Shown here piece by piece: positions 19,459 through 27,530 of a DNA stretch of 64,000 bases (positions within the stretch are counted from its first letter, which is position 1; the number at the start of each line of letters is the position of its first letter). This stretch comes from Streptomyces sp. NK15101 (GTDB taxonomy: Bacteria > Actinomycetota > Actinomycetes > Streptomycetales > Streptomycetaceae): contig NZ_JAINVG010000006.1 in NCBI RefSeq assembly GCF_020400725.1, forward strand, positions 115,563 to 179,562. Reading direction: 5' to 3'. Below the pieces are notes generated by a model. That model ran no database searches, was not told the origin of the DNA, and was given only the letters and a program-made list of their open reading frames with translations. The position numbers and the translations under genes were made by a program.

Positions 19459-20040
19459 TCACAGCGCTTCGAAGGCGTCGGTGTCCGCGCGGTGCTCGCG
19501 TACGGCCCCGGTGTGGACCTCGTAGTACCAGCCGTGCAGGCTGAGCCGCCCGGACGCGAGGCCCTTGTCGACACAGGGGTAGGAACGCAGCCGCAGCAGC
19601 TGCGTCAGGACGTGGTGCTGCACGGCTTCGGCGACCGTCGGGTCGGCCGGGTCGGCGCACCGGGGCTCCTCCGCGGCGTGCGCGAGCCAGTCGCGCACCG
19701 CGGGGACGGTGTCCAGGTCGTCGCCGCGCACCACGGCACCCACGGCGCCGCAGTGCGAGTGGCCGCAGACCACGATGTGCTGGATGCCGAGGACCTCCAC
19801 GGCGTACTCGATGGTGGCGGCCTCGCCGGTCGGGGTGCCGGAGCCGTACGGCGGGACGATGTTGCCCGCCGTGCGCAGCTCGAAGAGCTGGCCGGGCCGG
19901 GCTCCGGTGATCAGGGCGGGGACGACCCGGGAGTCGGCGCAGGTGATGAACAGGACCTCGGGGGACTGGCCTTCGGCCAGTCGGGCGAACTCCTCAGGGC
20001 GCTGTCCGAAGGTACGCGCGTTGTCGATGAGGGGTTGCAT
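19459..20040 (-). CDS. beta-carbonic anhydrase
   Basis: A 193-residue enzyme interconverting CO2 and bicarbonate. Zinc ligands Cys34, His94 and Cys97 and the Asp36-Arg38 dyad are present (TCADSRVVP; CGHSHCGA). No signal peptide, so it is cytoplasmic. ATG 20040 has GGAGGAG about 10 nt upstream. It is the first gene of a two-gene unit with the SulP transporter, and a small exported protein gene lies just upstream on the same strand (86 nt gap). Confidence 0.92.
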   Translation of the reverse strand: MQPLIDNARTFGQRPEEFARLAEGQSPEVLFITCADSRVVPALITGARPGQLFELRTAGNIVPPYGSGTPTGEAATIEYAVEVLGIQHIVVCGHSHCGAVGAVVRGDDLDTVPAVRDWLAHAAEEPRCADPADPTVAEAVQHHVLTQLLRLRSYPCVDKGLASGRLSLHGWYYEVHTGAVREHRADTDAFEAL

Positions 20041-20126
20041 GGTGTGGTGGCTCCTCCTGGCGCGTCGTGGTGACGCGTCGGGTGTGCAGGGGCAGGTGTG
20101 CGGGGTGGTGAGGGCCGCTCCGACGA

Positions 20127-20519
20127 TCAGCAGCGGAACACCTGGAGTGCAGCCGTGGAGTGGAGGCCGGGCGGTTTCGCCGAGGAGGGATCCGCGGCAC
20201 CGCGCGTGGTCGGCCGGGGTGTGGCCGGGGCGGGGCGCAGCGGCGAAGGACGTTCGGACGCGGCCGGCTTGCCGGCGGTGCGGTGGCGGTCGCGGGTGCG
20301 CGGGGGGCCGATCGGGTCTCCCGGCGGCTCGGCGTCGTGACAGGTGACGGCCTCGTCGTAGGAGGCCGCCCCGGAGGACTTCGTTCCGAGCGGCGCCTCG
20401 GCCACGGCGTGCCGGCTCGTGTGTGCGACTGCGAAGGAGGTGGTGGTGATGAGCTGGAGGGCGACGAGGACGAGGGCGAGGGTCGAAAGCCCCGTCCAGA
20501 CCGTCATTGCTCGGTGCAT
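20127..20519 (-). CDS. small exported or membrane-anchored protein of unknown function
   Basis: A 130-residue protein with one N-terminal hydrophobic segment (WTGLSTLALVLVALQLITTTSF, residues 8-29) and a Pro/Arg/Ser-rich tail with two Cys (Cys59, Cys130). No domain recognised. GGAGG lies only 3 nt before ATG 20519, so the second ATG (20507) is a reasonable alternative start. It lies 86 nt before the carbonic anhydrase on the same strand and could be co-transcribed. It is moderately likely to be a real gene, judging by the signal-like segment and codon bias. Confidence 0.55.
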   Translation of the reverse strand: MHRAMTVWTGLSTLALVLVALQLITTTSFAVAHTSRHAVAEAPLGTKSSGAASYDEAVTCHDAEPPGDPIGPPRTRDRHRTAGKPAASERPSPLRPAPATPRPTTRGAADPSSAKPPGLHSTAALQVFRC

Positions 20520-20565
20520 ATGCCTCCCCCGGGGCGATTCGCCAGGTCTAGGGATCACCAACGAT

Positions 20566-20578
20566 TGGTCAACGACCA
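20566..20578. promoter_or_regulatory. dyad upstream of the carbonic anhydrase locus
   Basis: TGGTC-AAC-GACCA, a perfect inverted repeat 47 nt upstream of the small exported protein start, inside an unusually AT-rich stretch (about 20560-20670) that probably holds the promoter. Confidence 0.45.
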
Positions 20579-20747
20579 GTCAAGGAGACGATAACTCAGC
20601 AAAGTCGCTTGCAGGGTTAAGCGAACGTTACGCGCGGGAGCGAGCCCGAAAACCCGAAGATATTTGACGCGGACCGACTCTTGAGCGCCGGCCGCCGACC
20701 GTGTAATGGCGAAGCTCCCCGGAGCGCCGGTCGCCGGCGAGACGTTT

Positions 20748-21689
20748 CTACCCGCGCGTCAGCGACAGCAGGTCCCGCGCCGGGCCCGTGGGGCGGTGGC
20801 CCGTCGGCCACACCGCCCGCAGGTCGCGGCGGAGCAGCACCCCCTCCACCGGGATGGCGACGAGGCGCCGCGACGCCAGCTCCTCCGTGATCGCGAGTTC
20901 GCTGAGCACCGCGGGCCCCGCCCCGCTCACCGCCGCGGCCTTCACCGCGGTCGTGGAGGCGAGTTCGAGGAGCGGCTGCGCGAGCCCGCCGTGCGCGGAG
21001 AGCGCCGCGTCGAGGACCTGCCGGGTGCCCGAGCCGCGTTCCCTCAGGACCAGTGGGGTCGTGGCCAGCTCCGCCGGGTCGAGGGGGCTGCGGCGCCTGG
21101 CCCACGGGTGGGAGGGCGCGGCGACGAGCGCGAGCCGGTCGTGGGAGACGACGACGCCGTCGAGGCCGTCCGGCACGGCGAGCCCCTCGACGAAGCCGAC
21201 GTCCGCCTCGCCCGCGAGGAGGCGTTCCGCGACGGCAGCCGAGTTCCCGGCCTGGAGCGACACGGCGGTGTCGGGGCGTTCGGCGCGCAGCGCGATCAGC
21301 CAGCCCGGCAGCAGGTATTCGGCGATCGTCATGGACGCGGCCACCCGCAGCCGCGAGTCCCGCCGGCCGCGCAGCGCCTGTGCGCCCGCGTCGAAGGCCT
21401 CGGCGGCCTCCACGATGCGCCGCGCCCAGTCGGTGACGAGGGCGCCGGCGTCGGTGAGCCGGGAACCGCGGGGCGAGCGGTCGAGCAGGGCCACGCCGAG
21501 CTGCCGCTCCATCGAGCGGACGCGGCTGCTGGCGGCGGGCTGGGTGATCCCGACCTCGCGGGCGGCGGCGCCGAGGCTCCCGTGCCGGGCGACGGCGAGG
21601 AGGAGTTCGAGCGCGCCGAGGTCCGGGACCCGGTGGGAGAGGCCCCGGTGGAGGAAGGGGGTCGGTGTCCGGCCCGGCTCACTGCTCAT
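20748..21689 (-). CDS. LysR family regulator
   Basis: A 313-residue LysR-type regulator. The N-terminal helix-turn-helix (LGALELLLAVARHGSLGAAA, then GITQPAASSRVRSMERQLG; about residues 24-72) is typical and the effector domain covers about 110-305. ATG 21689. It is divergent from a TDT-family transporter gene over 70 nt with a TATG-N4-CATA dyad, the usual arrangement for a LysR protein that activates its neighbour. Proteins of this context (CysB/CbbR-like neighbours of SLAC1-type exporters) often sense sulfur compounds or organic acids; that is inference. Confidence 0.88.
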   Translation of the reverse strand: MSSEPGRTPTPFLHRGLSHRVPDLGALELLLAVARHGSLGAAAREVGITQPAASSRVRSMERQLGVALLDRSPRGSRLTDAGALVTDWARRIVEAAEAFDAGAQALRGRRDSRLRVAASMTIAEYLLPGWLIALRAERPDTAVSLQAGNSAAVAERLLAGEADVGFVEGLAVPDGLDGVVVSHDRLALVAAPSHPWARRRSPLDPAELATTPLVLRERGSGTRQVLDAALSAHGGLAQPLLELASTTAVKAAAVSGAGPAVLSELAITEELASRRLVAIPVEGVLLRRDLRAVWPTGHRPTGPARDLLSLTRG

Positions 21690-21699
21690 AAAGTCAGCT

Positions 21700-21711
21700 T
21701 ATGGCCTCATA
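21700..21711. promoter_or_regulatory. LysR-type dyad
   Basis: TATG-GCCT-CATA, a perfect 4-bp-arm palindrome in the 70-nt LysR/TDT intergenic region, resembling a T-N11-A LysR box. Confidence 0.5.
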
Positions 21712-21759
21712 GTCACAACGTCCCTGGTGGGGGCCGTTTCGGCGCGAAACGATCGGGAC

Positions 21760-22920
21760 ATGGCAAGCCTCGCACCTCCCCTTCCCGCCCTTAGCGCCAC
21801 CACCCCCGGCGCCCGGGCGACCCGTTCCGTCCGTCACCTCGGACCCAACTGGTACGCCTCCGTGATGGGCACGGCCATCGTCGCCAACGCGGGCGCCGCC
21901 CTCCCGCTGGACGTCCCCGGTCTCCGCACGGCCTGCGCCGCGGTCTGGGCCCTGTCGCTCGCGATGCTGCTCGTCCTGGTCACCGCCCGCGCCGCGCACT
22001 GGGCCCGCCACCGGGACCGGGCCCGCGCCCATCTGATGGACCCGGCGATGGCGCCGTTCTACGGCTGTCTGTCGATGGCGCTGCTCGCGGTCGGGGGCGG
22101 GGCGGTGATCGTGGGCCGGGACTGGATCGGGCTTCCGGCGGCCGTCGCCGTCGACGCCGTCCTGTTCACCGCCGGCACCTCGATCGGCCTGGTGGCCGCG
22201 GTGGGCGTCCCGTACCTCATGGTGGTGCACCACCGGATCGAGAGCGCGTCGCCGGTGTGGCTGCTGCCGGTGGTCGCCCCCATGGTGTCCGCCGCGCTCG
22301 GCCCGCTGCTCTTGCCCCATCTGCCCGCCGGGGAGGGTCGGCAGACCCTGCTGATCGGGTGTCACGCACTGTTCGGCGTCAGCCTGTTGGCCACCCTGGT
22401 CATGCTGCCGCTGGTCTTCGGACGGCTCGTCACCGGCGGCCCGCTGCCGCTCGCGCTCACTCCCACCCTCTTCCTGGTCCTCGGTCCGCTGGGCCAGTCG
22501 ACGACCGCCGCGAACAAGTTCGCCGACACGGCCGCGGGCGTGCTGCCCGCCCCGTACGCCCACGGCTTCGCCGTCTTCGCCGTCCTCTACGGGGTCCCCG
22601 TGACGGGCTTCGCGCTGCTGTGGCTGGCGCTCGCCGGGGCGATGGTGCTGCGGGCACGGCGGCGGGGCATGGGCTTCGCGATGACCTTCTGGGCGTTCAC
22701 CTTCCCGGTCGGGACCTGCGTGACCGGTGCCGAGGGCCTGGCCCGGCACACCGGTCTGGCCGCGTTCCGGTGGCTGGCGATCGGGCTGTACGCGTTCCTC
22801 GTGGCGGCCTGGCTGCTGGCCGGTTTCCACACCCTGCGCGGGTTGTTCAGCGGCGCGCTGCTCGCAGGGCCCGGGCCAGTGCCCGCGGAGCCTCGGCCAG
22901 TGACGGCCCGTACCAGGTGA
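21760..22920 (+). CDS. TDT family transporter (TehA/SLAC1/sulfite exporter-like)
   Basis: A 386-residue membrane protein with about 10 helices. HLGPNWYASVMGTAIVANAG at residues 26-45 is the family's first helix, and FAMTFWAFTFPVGTCVTG carries the conserved pore-lining Phe residues. TDT proteins export sulfite, C4-dicarboxylates or tellurite; which one is unknown. The start ATG 21760 is 70 nt from the divergent LysR gene. Its last 74 nt overlap the convergent metal-receptor gene, an unusual 3' overlap with no room for a terminator. Confidence 0.85.
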   Translation: MASLAPPLPALSATTPGARATRSVRHLGPNWYASVMGTAIVANAGAALPLDVPGLRTACAAVWALSLAMLLVLVTARAAHWARHRDRARAHLMDPAMAPFYGCLSMALLAVGGGAVIVGRDWIGLPAAVAVDAVLFTAGTSIGLVAAVGVPYLMVVHHRIESASPVWLLPVVAPMVSAALGPLLLPHLPAGEGRQTLLIGCHALFGVSLLATLVMLPLVFGRLVTGGPLPLALTPTLFLVLGPLGQSTTAANKFADTAAGVLPAPYAHGFAVFAVLYGVPVTGFALLWLALAGAMVLRARRRGMGFAMTFWAFTFPVGTCVTGAEGLARHTGLAAFRWLAIGLYAFLVAAWLLAGFHTLRGLFSGALLAGPGPVPAEPRPVTARTR

Positions 22921-23632
22921 GCATGCGCCCGTCGACGAGGGCGGCGGGGGTCCCGGGGAAGGCCTCGGGGCCGTCGTCGCGCGTGAAGCGGTAGGGCTCG
23001 TCGGGCAGGACGACGAGATCGGGGGCGGAGGCGCGGAGTTCGTCGAGCGGGACGCGTGGATAGCGCTCGGGGTGATCGGCGTACAGGTTCCGGACGCCGA
23101 GGCGGGCGAGCAGGTCGCCCGCGAAGGTGTCGCGGCCGACCACCATCCAGGGTCGCCGCCAGATCGGCACGACGGCGGTGACCGGCCCGAGCGGTGCGCC
23201 GGACTTCCCGGCGGCCTCCTGTCCGGGCGGTGCGACGGACTCCCCCGCGGCCCTCTGCCCGAGTCGCGCGACGGACTCCCAGGCGGCTTCCGCCTCGTCG
23301 AGCCAGCGCGGCCGGGGCGCGCCGCAGGCGGCCAGGACCCGTTCCAGTTCCCGCAGCGCCTGGTCGAGGGTGCGGATCTCGGTGACCAGGACGTCGAGTC
23401 CGGCGGCCCGCAGGGCGGCGAGGTCGGGGGCGCGGTTCTCCTCCTCGTTGGCGATGACGAGGTCGGGCCGGAGCGCGGTGATCGCCGCGACGTCGGGGTT
23501 CTTCGTGCCGCCGATGCGGACGACGTCGAGGTCGGCGGGGTGGCTGCACCAGTCGGTCGCGCCGACGAGGACGCCGGGGGCGGTGACGGCGACGGCCTCG
23601 GTGAGGGACGGCACCAGGGAGACGACTCTCAT
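22847..23632 (-). CDS. BtuF-like helical-backbone metal receptor, cytoplasmic form
   Basis: A 261-residue protein of the cobalamin/iron-chelate binding (BtuF/FhuD) fold, starting straight at MRVVSLVPSLTEAV without signal peptide or lipobox. ATDWCSHP, IGGTKNPDVAAI and RPDLVIANEEENR are typical of the stand-alone 'helical backbone metal receptor' group. A Gly/Ala/Pro-rich insertion with three degenerate repeats (RLGQRAAGESVAPPGQEAAG) sits at about 122-150. It lies 13 nt downstream of an XRE-cupin regulator, so the two are probably one operon. Role unknown; it may sense or buffer a cofactor. Confidence 0.8.
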   Translation of the reverse strand: MRVVSLVPSLTEAVAVTAPGVLVGATDWCSHPADLDVVRIGGTKNPDVAAITALRPDLVIANEEENRAPDLAALRAAGLDVLVTEIRTLDQALRELERVLAACGAPRPRWLDEAEAAWESVARLGQRAAGESVAPPGQEAAGKSGAPLGPVTAVVPIWRRPWMVVGRDTFAGDLLARLGVRNLYADHPERYPRVPLDELRASAPDLVVLPDEPYRFTRDDGPEAFPGTPAALVDGRMLTWYGPSLAEAPRALARALRAARR

Positions 23633-23645
23633 CAGGACGGGATCC

Positions 23646-24197
23646 TCACTCCACCTCGGCCTCGACGTGGTCGCCGACGGCGACGACGAGGAGGCGGGTG
23701 CCGGGCTCGGTGGCGCGCCAGCGGTGCCGCACGCCGCCGGAGAGGTAGAGGGTGTCGCCGCGGCCGAGCCGGTGGGCCCGGCCCTCGGCCTCGACCTCGG
23801 CGGCGCCGTCGGCCACGTAGAGGAGTTCGTCGTTCCGGTGCTGGAACTCGCGGCCCGCGTCCTGCTCGCCGGTGAACTCCAGGGCGTGCAGCTGGTGGCG
23901 GCCGCGGACCAGCGCACGGACGCCCGGAGGCAGCCCGGGCGAGTGGTCCCCGGACCGTACGACGTCGACGGTGCGGGAGGCCTCGGCGGCGGCGAGGAGC
24001 TCGCCGGCCGTGGTCTCCAGGGCCTCGGCGACGAGTTCGAGGGACCGGCGGCTGGGGCGGGCGCGGTCGTTCTCGACCTGGCTGAGGAAGGGCACGGACA
24101 GGCCGCTGCGGGAGGCGACGACGGCCAGGGTCAGCTGGAGCGCTCTGCGGCGCCTCTTGACGGCCGCGCCCACGCGGGGTGCTTCCTTCTCGTCCAC
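23646..24197 (-). CDS. XRE-cupin transcriptional regulator
   Basis: A 183-residue regulator: an N-terminal XRE helix-turn-helix (LQLTLAVVASRSGLSVPFLS, about 20-40, followed by QVENDRARPSRRSL) and a C-terminal cupin barrel (HRNDELLYVADGAAEVEAEG; GDTLYLSGGVRHRWRA). GTG 24197 has GGGAG 6 nt upstream. Proteins of this design regulate amine, betaine or amino-acid catabolism, and the glycine-betaine transporter operon lies next upstream; control of that operon is plausible but unproven. Confidence 0.87.
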   Translation of the reverse strand: MDEKEAPRVGAAVKRRRRALQLTLAVVASRSGLSVPFLSQVENDRARPSRRSLELVAEALETTAGELLAAAEASRTVDVVRSGDHSPGLPPGVRALVRGRHQLHALEFTGEQDAGREFQHRNDELLYVADGAAEVEAEGRAHRLGRGDTLYLSGGVRHRWRATEPGTRLLVVAVGDHVEAEVE

Positions 24198-24272
24198 GTC
24201 GGCTCCCTCCCTCTGCTCGTACCGGTCGGTTACCTGAACCTTACGCAGCTTTGGGGCGGGGTTTCGCGTCGT

Positions 24273-24323
24273 GCCGAAAAAGGGGCGGCCGCCGAACACG
24301 CTCGGCGACCACCCCTTTTCGGC
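24273..24323 (-). terminator. terminator of the glycine-betaine ABC operon
   Basis: GCCGAAAAAGGGG pairs with CCCCTTTTCGGC on the outside and CGCCGA with TCGGCG inside, giving an unusually A/T-containing stem 18 nt past the permease-binding protein stop. Confidence 0.75.
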
Positions 24324-24340
24324 CAGTGAACGAAGGCCCC

Positions 24341-26155
24341 CTACTGCGGGGCGAGCTTCTCCGCGAGGCCGGGGTTCCGGTCCAGCCAGGTGCGGACGGC
24401 CTGCTGCTCCTTGCCCTTGCCGGTCTCCTGGATGACGGCCTCGAGATCCGTCAGCTGCTTCTCGGTCAGCGAGAAGTTCTTCAGCCAGGCGCCGACCTCG
24501 GGGTTCTCCGCGGCGAACCCCTTGCGGGCGAGGGTGTGGACGCCGTCGCCCTTGCCCCAGGAGCCCTTGGGGTCGTCGAGCTTCTTCAGGTCGTGGGCGG
24601 AGTAGGCCCAGTGCGGCGACCAGAGGGTGACGACGACGGGTTCCTTGCGGTCGTACGCGCGCTTCAGCTCGGCGAGCATGCCGGGCGTGGAGCCGTCGAC
24701 GACCTCGTACTCGCCCTCCAGGCCGTAGTCCTTCAGGACCTTGTCCTTGAGGATGCCCATCATTCCGGCGCTGGGCTCGATGCCGACGATCCGGCCCTTG
24801 AACCGCCCGGCCTTGCCCTTGAGGTCGGCGAGGGAGTCGACGCCCTTCACGTACGAGGGGACGGAGAGCTCCAGGGAGGTGGGGCCGTACCAGGAGCCGA
24901 GGTCCTCCAGCTTGTTCCGGTACTTCTCCCAGTACTGGGCGTGGGTGACGGGGAGCCAGGCGTCGGTCTGGAAGTCGAGCTGCCCGCCCGCGAGGCCGGT
25001 GTAGAGGGCGCCGGCCTCCAGCTGCTTGGTCTCGACCTCGTAGCCGCGGCGCTCCAGGAGCTCCTTCCAGAGGTACGTGGAGGCGATGCCCTCGTCCCAG
25101 GGGATGTAGCCGATGCTGACCTTCTTGCCGTGGCCGCCGTCCGGACCCGAGGCGGCGGCGGAGGTCGCGCCGCCGGAGCCGCCGAGGAAGCCCATGCCGC
25201 CGGCGGCGAGGGCGAGGACGACGACGCCGACGAGGGCGGTGACGGGCTGCGGGCGGTGGGCCCAGAGCTTGGCTCCGGACCGCTTGGCGCCCAGCGCGGC
25301 GCGGGCCTTGGCGGCGGCGCGGCGGCCCAGCGGGGAGACCTGGCGGCCGAGCGCGCCGGTCATCCGGTCCAGGTACATGGCGAGGACGACGATGGAGACG
25401 CCGGCCTCGAAGCCGAGGCCGATGTCGACGTTGCCGATGGCGCGGTAGACGGCGCCGCCGAGTCCGCCGCCGCCGACCATGCCGGCGATGACGACCATGG
25501 AGAGGCCGAGCATGATGACCTGGTTGACGCCGGCCATGATGGTCGGCAGGGCGAGCGGCAGCTGCACGCGCAGCAGCGTGTTGCGCGGGGTGGTGCCGAA
25601 CGCCTCGGCGGCCTCGACGAGTTCGCCGTCGACCTGGCGGATGCCGAGCTCGGTCATGCGCACGCCCGGGGGCAGCGCGAAGACGATGGTGGCGATGATG
25701 CCCGGGACCACGCCGACGCCGAAGAAGATGATGCCGGGGATGAGGTAGACCATCGCCGGCATGGTCTGCATGAAGTCGAGGACGGGCCGCAGGACGGCGC
25801 TGACGGTCTTCGAGCGGGCCGCCCGGATGCCGAGCGGGACGGCGATCACCAGGGTGACGAGGGTGGCGACGAGGACGAGGGAGAGCGTCGCCATGGCCTC
25901 GTCCCACAACTGGACCGAGTCGACGAGCGCGAAGCCGGCGAAGGCGAGCGCTCCGGCGGCGAGGCCGCGCAGCCACCAGGCGGCGACGGCGAGGATGCCG
26001 GCGAAGAGCAGTGGCTGGGGCGCGGACAGGACGGCGTCGATGCCGTCGTAGAGGCCGGTGACGCCGGCGCTGACGGCGTCGAAGAGCCAGGAGAACTGGG
26101 CCTGGAGCCAGTCGACGGAGCTGTCGACCCACCGGCCGAGGGGAAGCCTAGGCAC
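24341..26155 (-). CDS. glycine betaine/proline ABC transporter, fused permease and substrate-binding protein
   Basis: A 604-residue fusion. Residues 1-270 are an OpuAB/ProW-type permease with the EAA loop (ELVEAAEAFGTTPRNTLL). A linker helix (about 300-320) is followed by an OpuAC-type binding domain (about 335-604) facing outward, with Trp-rich sites (IPWDEGIAS; TDAWLPVTHAQYW; WSPHWAYS) that form the quaternary-ammonium cage. This resembles OpuA-type osmoprotectant importers. GTG 26155 overlaps the ATPase stop by 8 nt. It imports betaine-like osmolytes under osmotic stress, with one polypeptide serving as both subunits. Confidence 0.9.
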   Translation of the reverse strand: MPRLPLGRWVDSSVDWLQAQFSWLFDAVSAGVTGLYDGIDAVLSAPQPLLFAGILAVAAWWLRGLAAGALAFAGFALVDSVQLWDEAMATLSLVLVATLVTLVIAVPLGIRAARSKTVSAVLRPVLDFMQTMPAMVYLIPGIIFFGVGVVPGIIATIVFALPPGVRMTELGIRQVDGELVEAAEAFGTTPRNTLLRVQLPLALPTIMAGVNQVIMLGLSMVVIAGMVGGGGLGGAVYRAIGNVDIGLGFEAGVSIVVLAMYLDRMTGALGRQVSPLGRRAAAKARAALGAKRSGAKLWAHRPQPVTALVGVVVLALAAGGMGFLGGSGGATSAAASGPDGGHGKKVSIGYIPWDEGIASTYLWKELLERRGYEVETKQLEAGALYTGLAGGQLDFQTDAWLPVTHAQYWEKYRNKLEDLGSWYGPTSLELSVPSYVKGVDSLADLKGKAGRFKGRIVGIEPSAGMMGILKDKVLKDYGLEGEYEVVDGSTPGMLAELKRAYDRKEPVVVTLWSPHWAYSAHDLKKLDDPKGSWGKGDGVHTLARKGFAAENPEVGAWLKNFSLTEKQLTDLEAVIQETGKGKEQQAVRTWLDRNPGLAEKLAPQ

Positions 26156-27224
26156 CGGCGGTCACCTCCTGGGCCTCGGCGGACGGGACGTTCGTCGCGG
26201 CGACACCGCCCATGACGGCGAGGAGACGTTCGGTCGGTACGACTCCGAGGACGGAGCCGTCGGTGTCCTCGACGGCCACCGGGTGCGGGGCCAGGGCGGC
26301 GACGGCGCACAGGTCGGCGACGAGGGTGTCGGGTCCGACGGGCCGGCAGGTGCAGTCGTCGGGGCAGTCGGCCGGAGCGGCGGCGTCCGTCATGACGGAC
26401 GCGGCGGTGAGCACCCGGGAGCGGTCGACGTCCTGGATGAAGGAGGCCACGTAGTCGTCGGCGGGGCGGACGAGGATGTCCTCGGCCGTGCCGAGCTGGA
26501 CGATCCTGCCGTTGCGCATGACGGCGATCCGGTCGCCGAGGCGCATGGCCTCGTTGAGGTCGTGGGTGATGAAGACGATGGTCTTCTTCAGGCGCTGCTG
26601 GAGCACGAGGAGCTGGTCCTGCATGTCGCGGCGGATCAGCGGGTCGAGCGCGCTGAAGGACTCGTCCATCAGGAGCAGGTCGGCGTCGGTGGCGAGGGCA
26701 CGGGCCAGGCCGACGCGCTGCTGCATGCCGCCGGAGAGCTCGTCGGGCCAGGACTTCTCCCAGCCGGCGAGGCCGCACAGTTCGAGGGCCTCGGCGGCGC
26801 GGGTCTCGCGCTCGGCGCGGGGCACGCCCTGGACCTCCAAGCCGTAGGCGGCGTTCTCCAGGACGTTTCGGTGCGGGAACAGTGCGAAGTGCTGGAAGAC
26901 CATGCTGATCTTGCTGGAGCGGACCTCGCGCAGCTCGCGGGGGGAGAGCGCGGTGAGGTCGTGACCGTCGTAGAGGACCCGGCCCGCGGTGGGTTCGAGC
27001 AGGCCGTTGAGCATGCGGAGGAGGGTCGACTTCCCGGAGCCGGACAGGCCCATCACGACGAAGATCTGACCGGGTTCGACGGTGAAGCCGGCGTCGACGA
27101 CGGCGGCGGTCGTCCCCTCGGCGCGCAGCTCCTCGCGGTCGGCGCCGTCGGCGAGCCTGCGGACGGCTTCGTCGGGTCGTCTGCCGAACACCTTGTACAG
27201 ATGATCGGCCTGGAGCCTGGACAC
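26148..27224 (-). CDS. glycine betaine ABC transporter ATP-binding protein
   Basis: A 358-residue ATPase of the OpuAA/ProV type. Walker A GLSGSGKST, Q-loop VFQHFALFPHR, signature ELSGGMQQRVGLARAL and Walker B LLLMDESFSALDP are intact. A C-terminal regulatory part (about 270-358) is CBS-like and contains a four-Cys cluster (DCPDDCTC) not usual in this family. The GTG 27224 start has GAGG 5-6 nt upstream; GTG 27230 is an alternative. The gene overlaps the permease-binding protein gene by 8 nt, forming a two-gene importer operon. Confidence 0.9.
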   Translation of the reverse strand: MSRLQADHLYKVFGRRPDEAVRRLADGADREELRAEGTTAAVVDAGFTVEPGQIFVVMGLSGSGKSTLLRMLNGLLEPTAGRVLYDGHDLTALSPRELREVRSSKISMVFQHFALFPHRNVLENAAYGLEVQGVPRAERETRAAEALELCGLAGWEKSWPDELSGGMQQRVGLARALATDADLLLMDESFSALDPLIRRDMQDQLLVLQQRLKKTIVFITHDLNEAMRLGDRIAVMRNGRIVQLGTAEDILVRPADDYVASFIQDVDRSRVLTAASVMTDAAAPADCPDDCTCRPVGPDTLVADLCAVAALAPHPVAVEDTDGSVLGVVPTERLLAVMGGVAATNVPSAEAQEVTAGA

Positions 27225-27399
27225 ATACACCTCACGGGTAGGAACGAAGAACGGCCCCACCACCCCCGCGCGGCTGGGCCGTGGAGCGGGCGGGATCGGC
27301 CCGCGGGCCCGTCGCGTACGGGGATCCTTTTCGTTGAATTCCGTACCGGGTTCCGCTCCGGGCTCGCGCATGCCCTGCTTCACAGGGTGCAAACGCAAA

Positions 27400-27415
27400 G
27401 GTGACGGGGGTCACG
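27400..27415. promoter_or_regulatory. CRP-family-like site upstream of the betaine transporter
   Basis: GGTGA-CGGGGG-TCACG resembles the TGTGA-N6-TCACA consensus of CRP proteins. The same arms occur at 62153-62168. Confidence 0.4.
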
Positions 27416-27500
27416 CGAGCGTTCCGGGGGTGGACGGGCGGGGCGGCGCCCTGCCCGTCCGGAGGGGCCGCGGGCGGGAGCGGACCCCGGCGGGAGGGGC

Positions 27501-27523
27501 CTGTCGGTGGGGTGCGGCATGAT
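27501..27523 (+). promoter_or_regulatory. candidate PafBC-dependent (LexA-independent) damage promoter of the exonuclease
   Basis: CTGTCGGTG, 8 nt, CATGAT: 8 of 9 matches to TTGTCRGTG with exact N8 spacing; the -10 deviates at its first base. The -10 ends 7 nt before GTG 27531, as in leaderless transcripts. Confidence 0.5.
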
Positions 27524-27530
27524 CGGGGGT

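Larger units (their letters stand above)
27225..27530. other. 306-nt divergent promoter region
   Basis: No gene. It holds the promoter of the betaine operon (with the inverted repeats CCCTG-N5-CAGGG at 27373-27387 and GGTGA-N6-TCACG at 27400-27415) and the exonuclease promoter at its right end. Confidence 0.6.

Noticed and set aside
20636..20660. LexA-type box (GAAC-N4-GTTC)
   Set aside because: The half-sites are not spaced correctly; no SOS box was found in the window.
20560..20680. Possible tRNA or small RNA in the AT-rich stretch
   Set aside because: No cloverleaf or terminator was visible; it looks like a promoter region.
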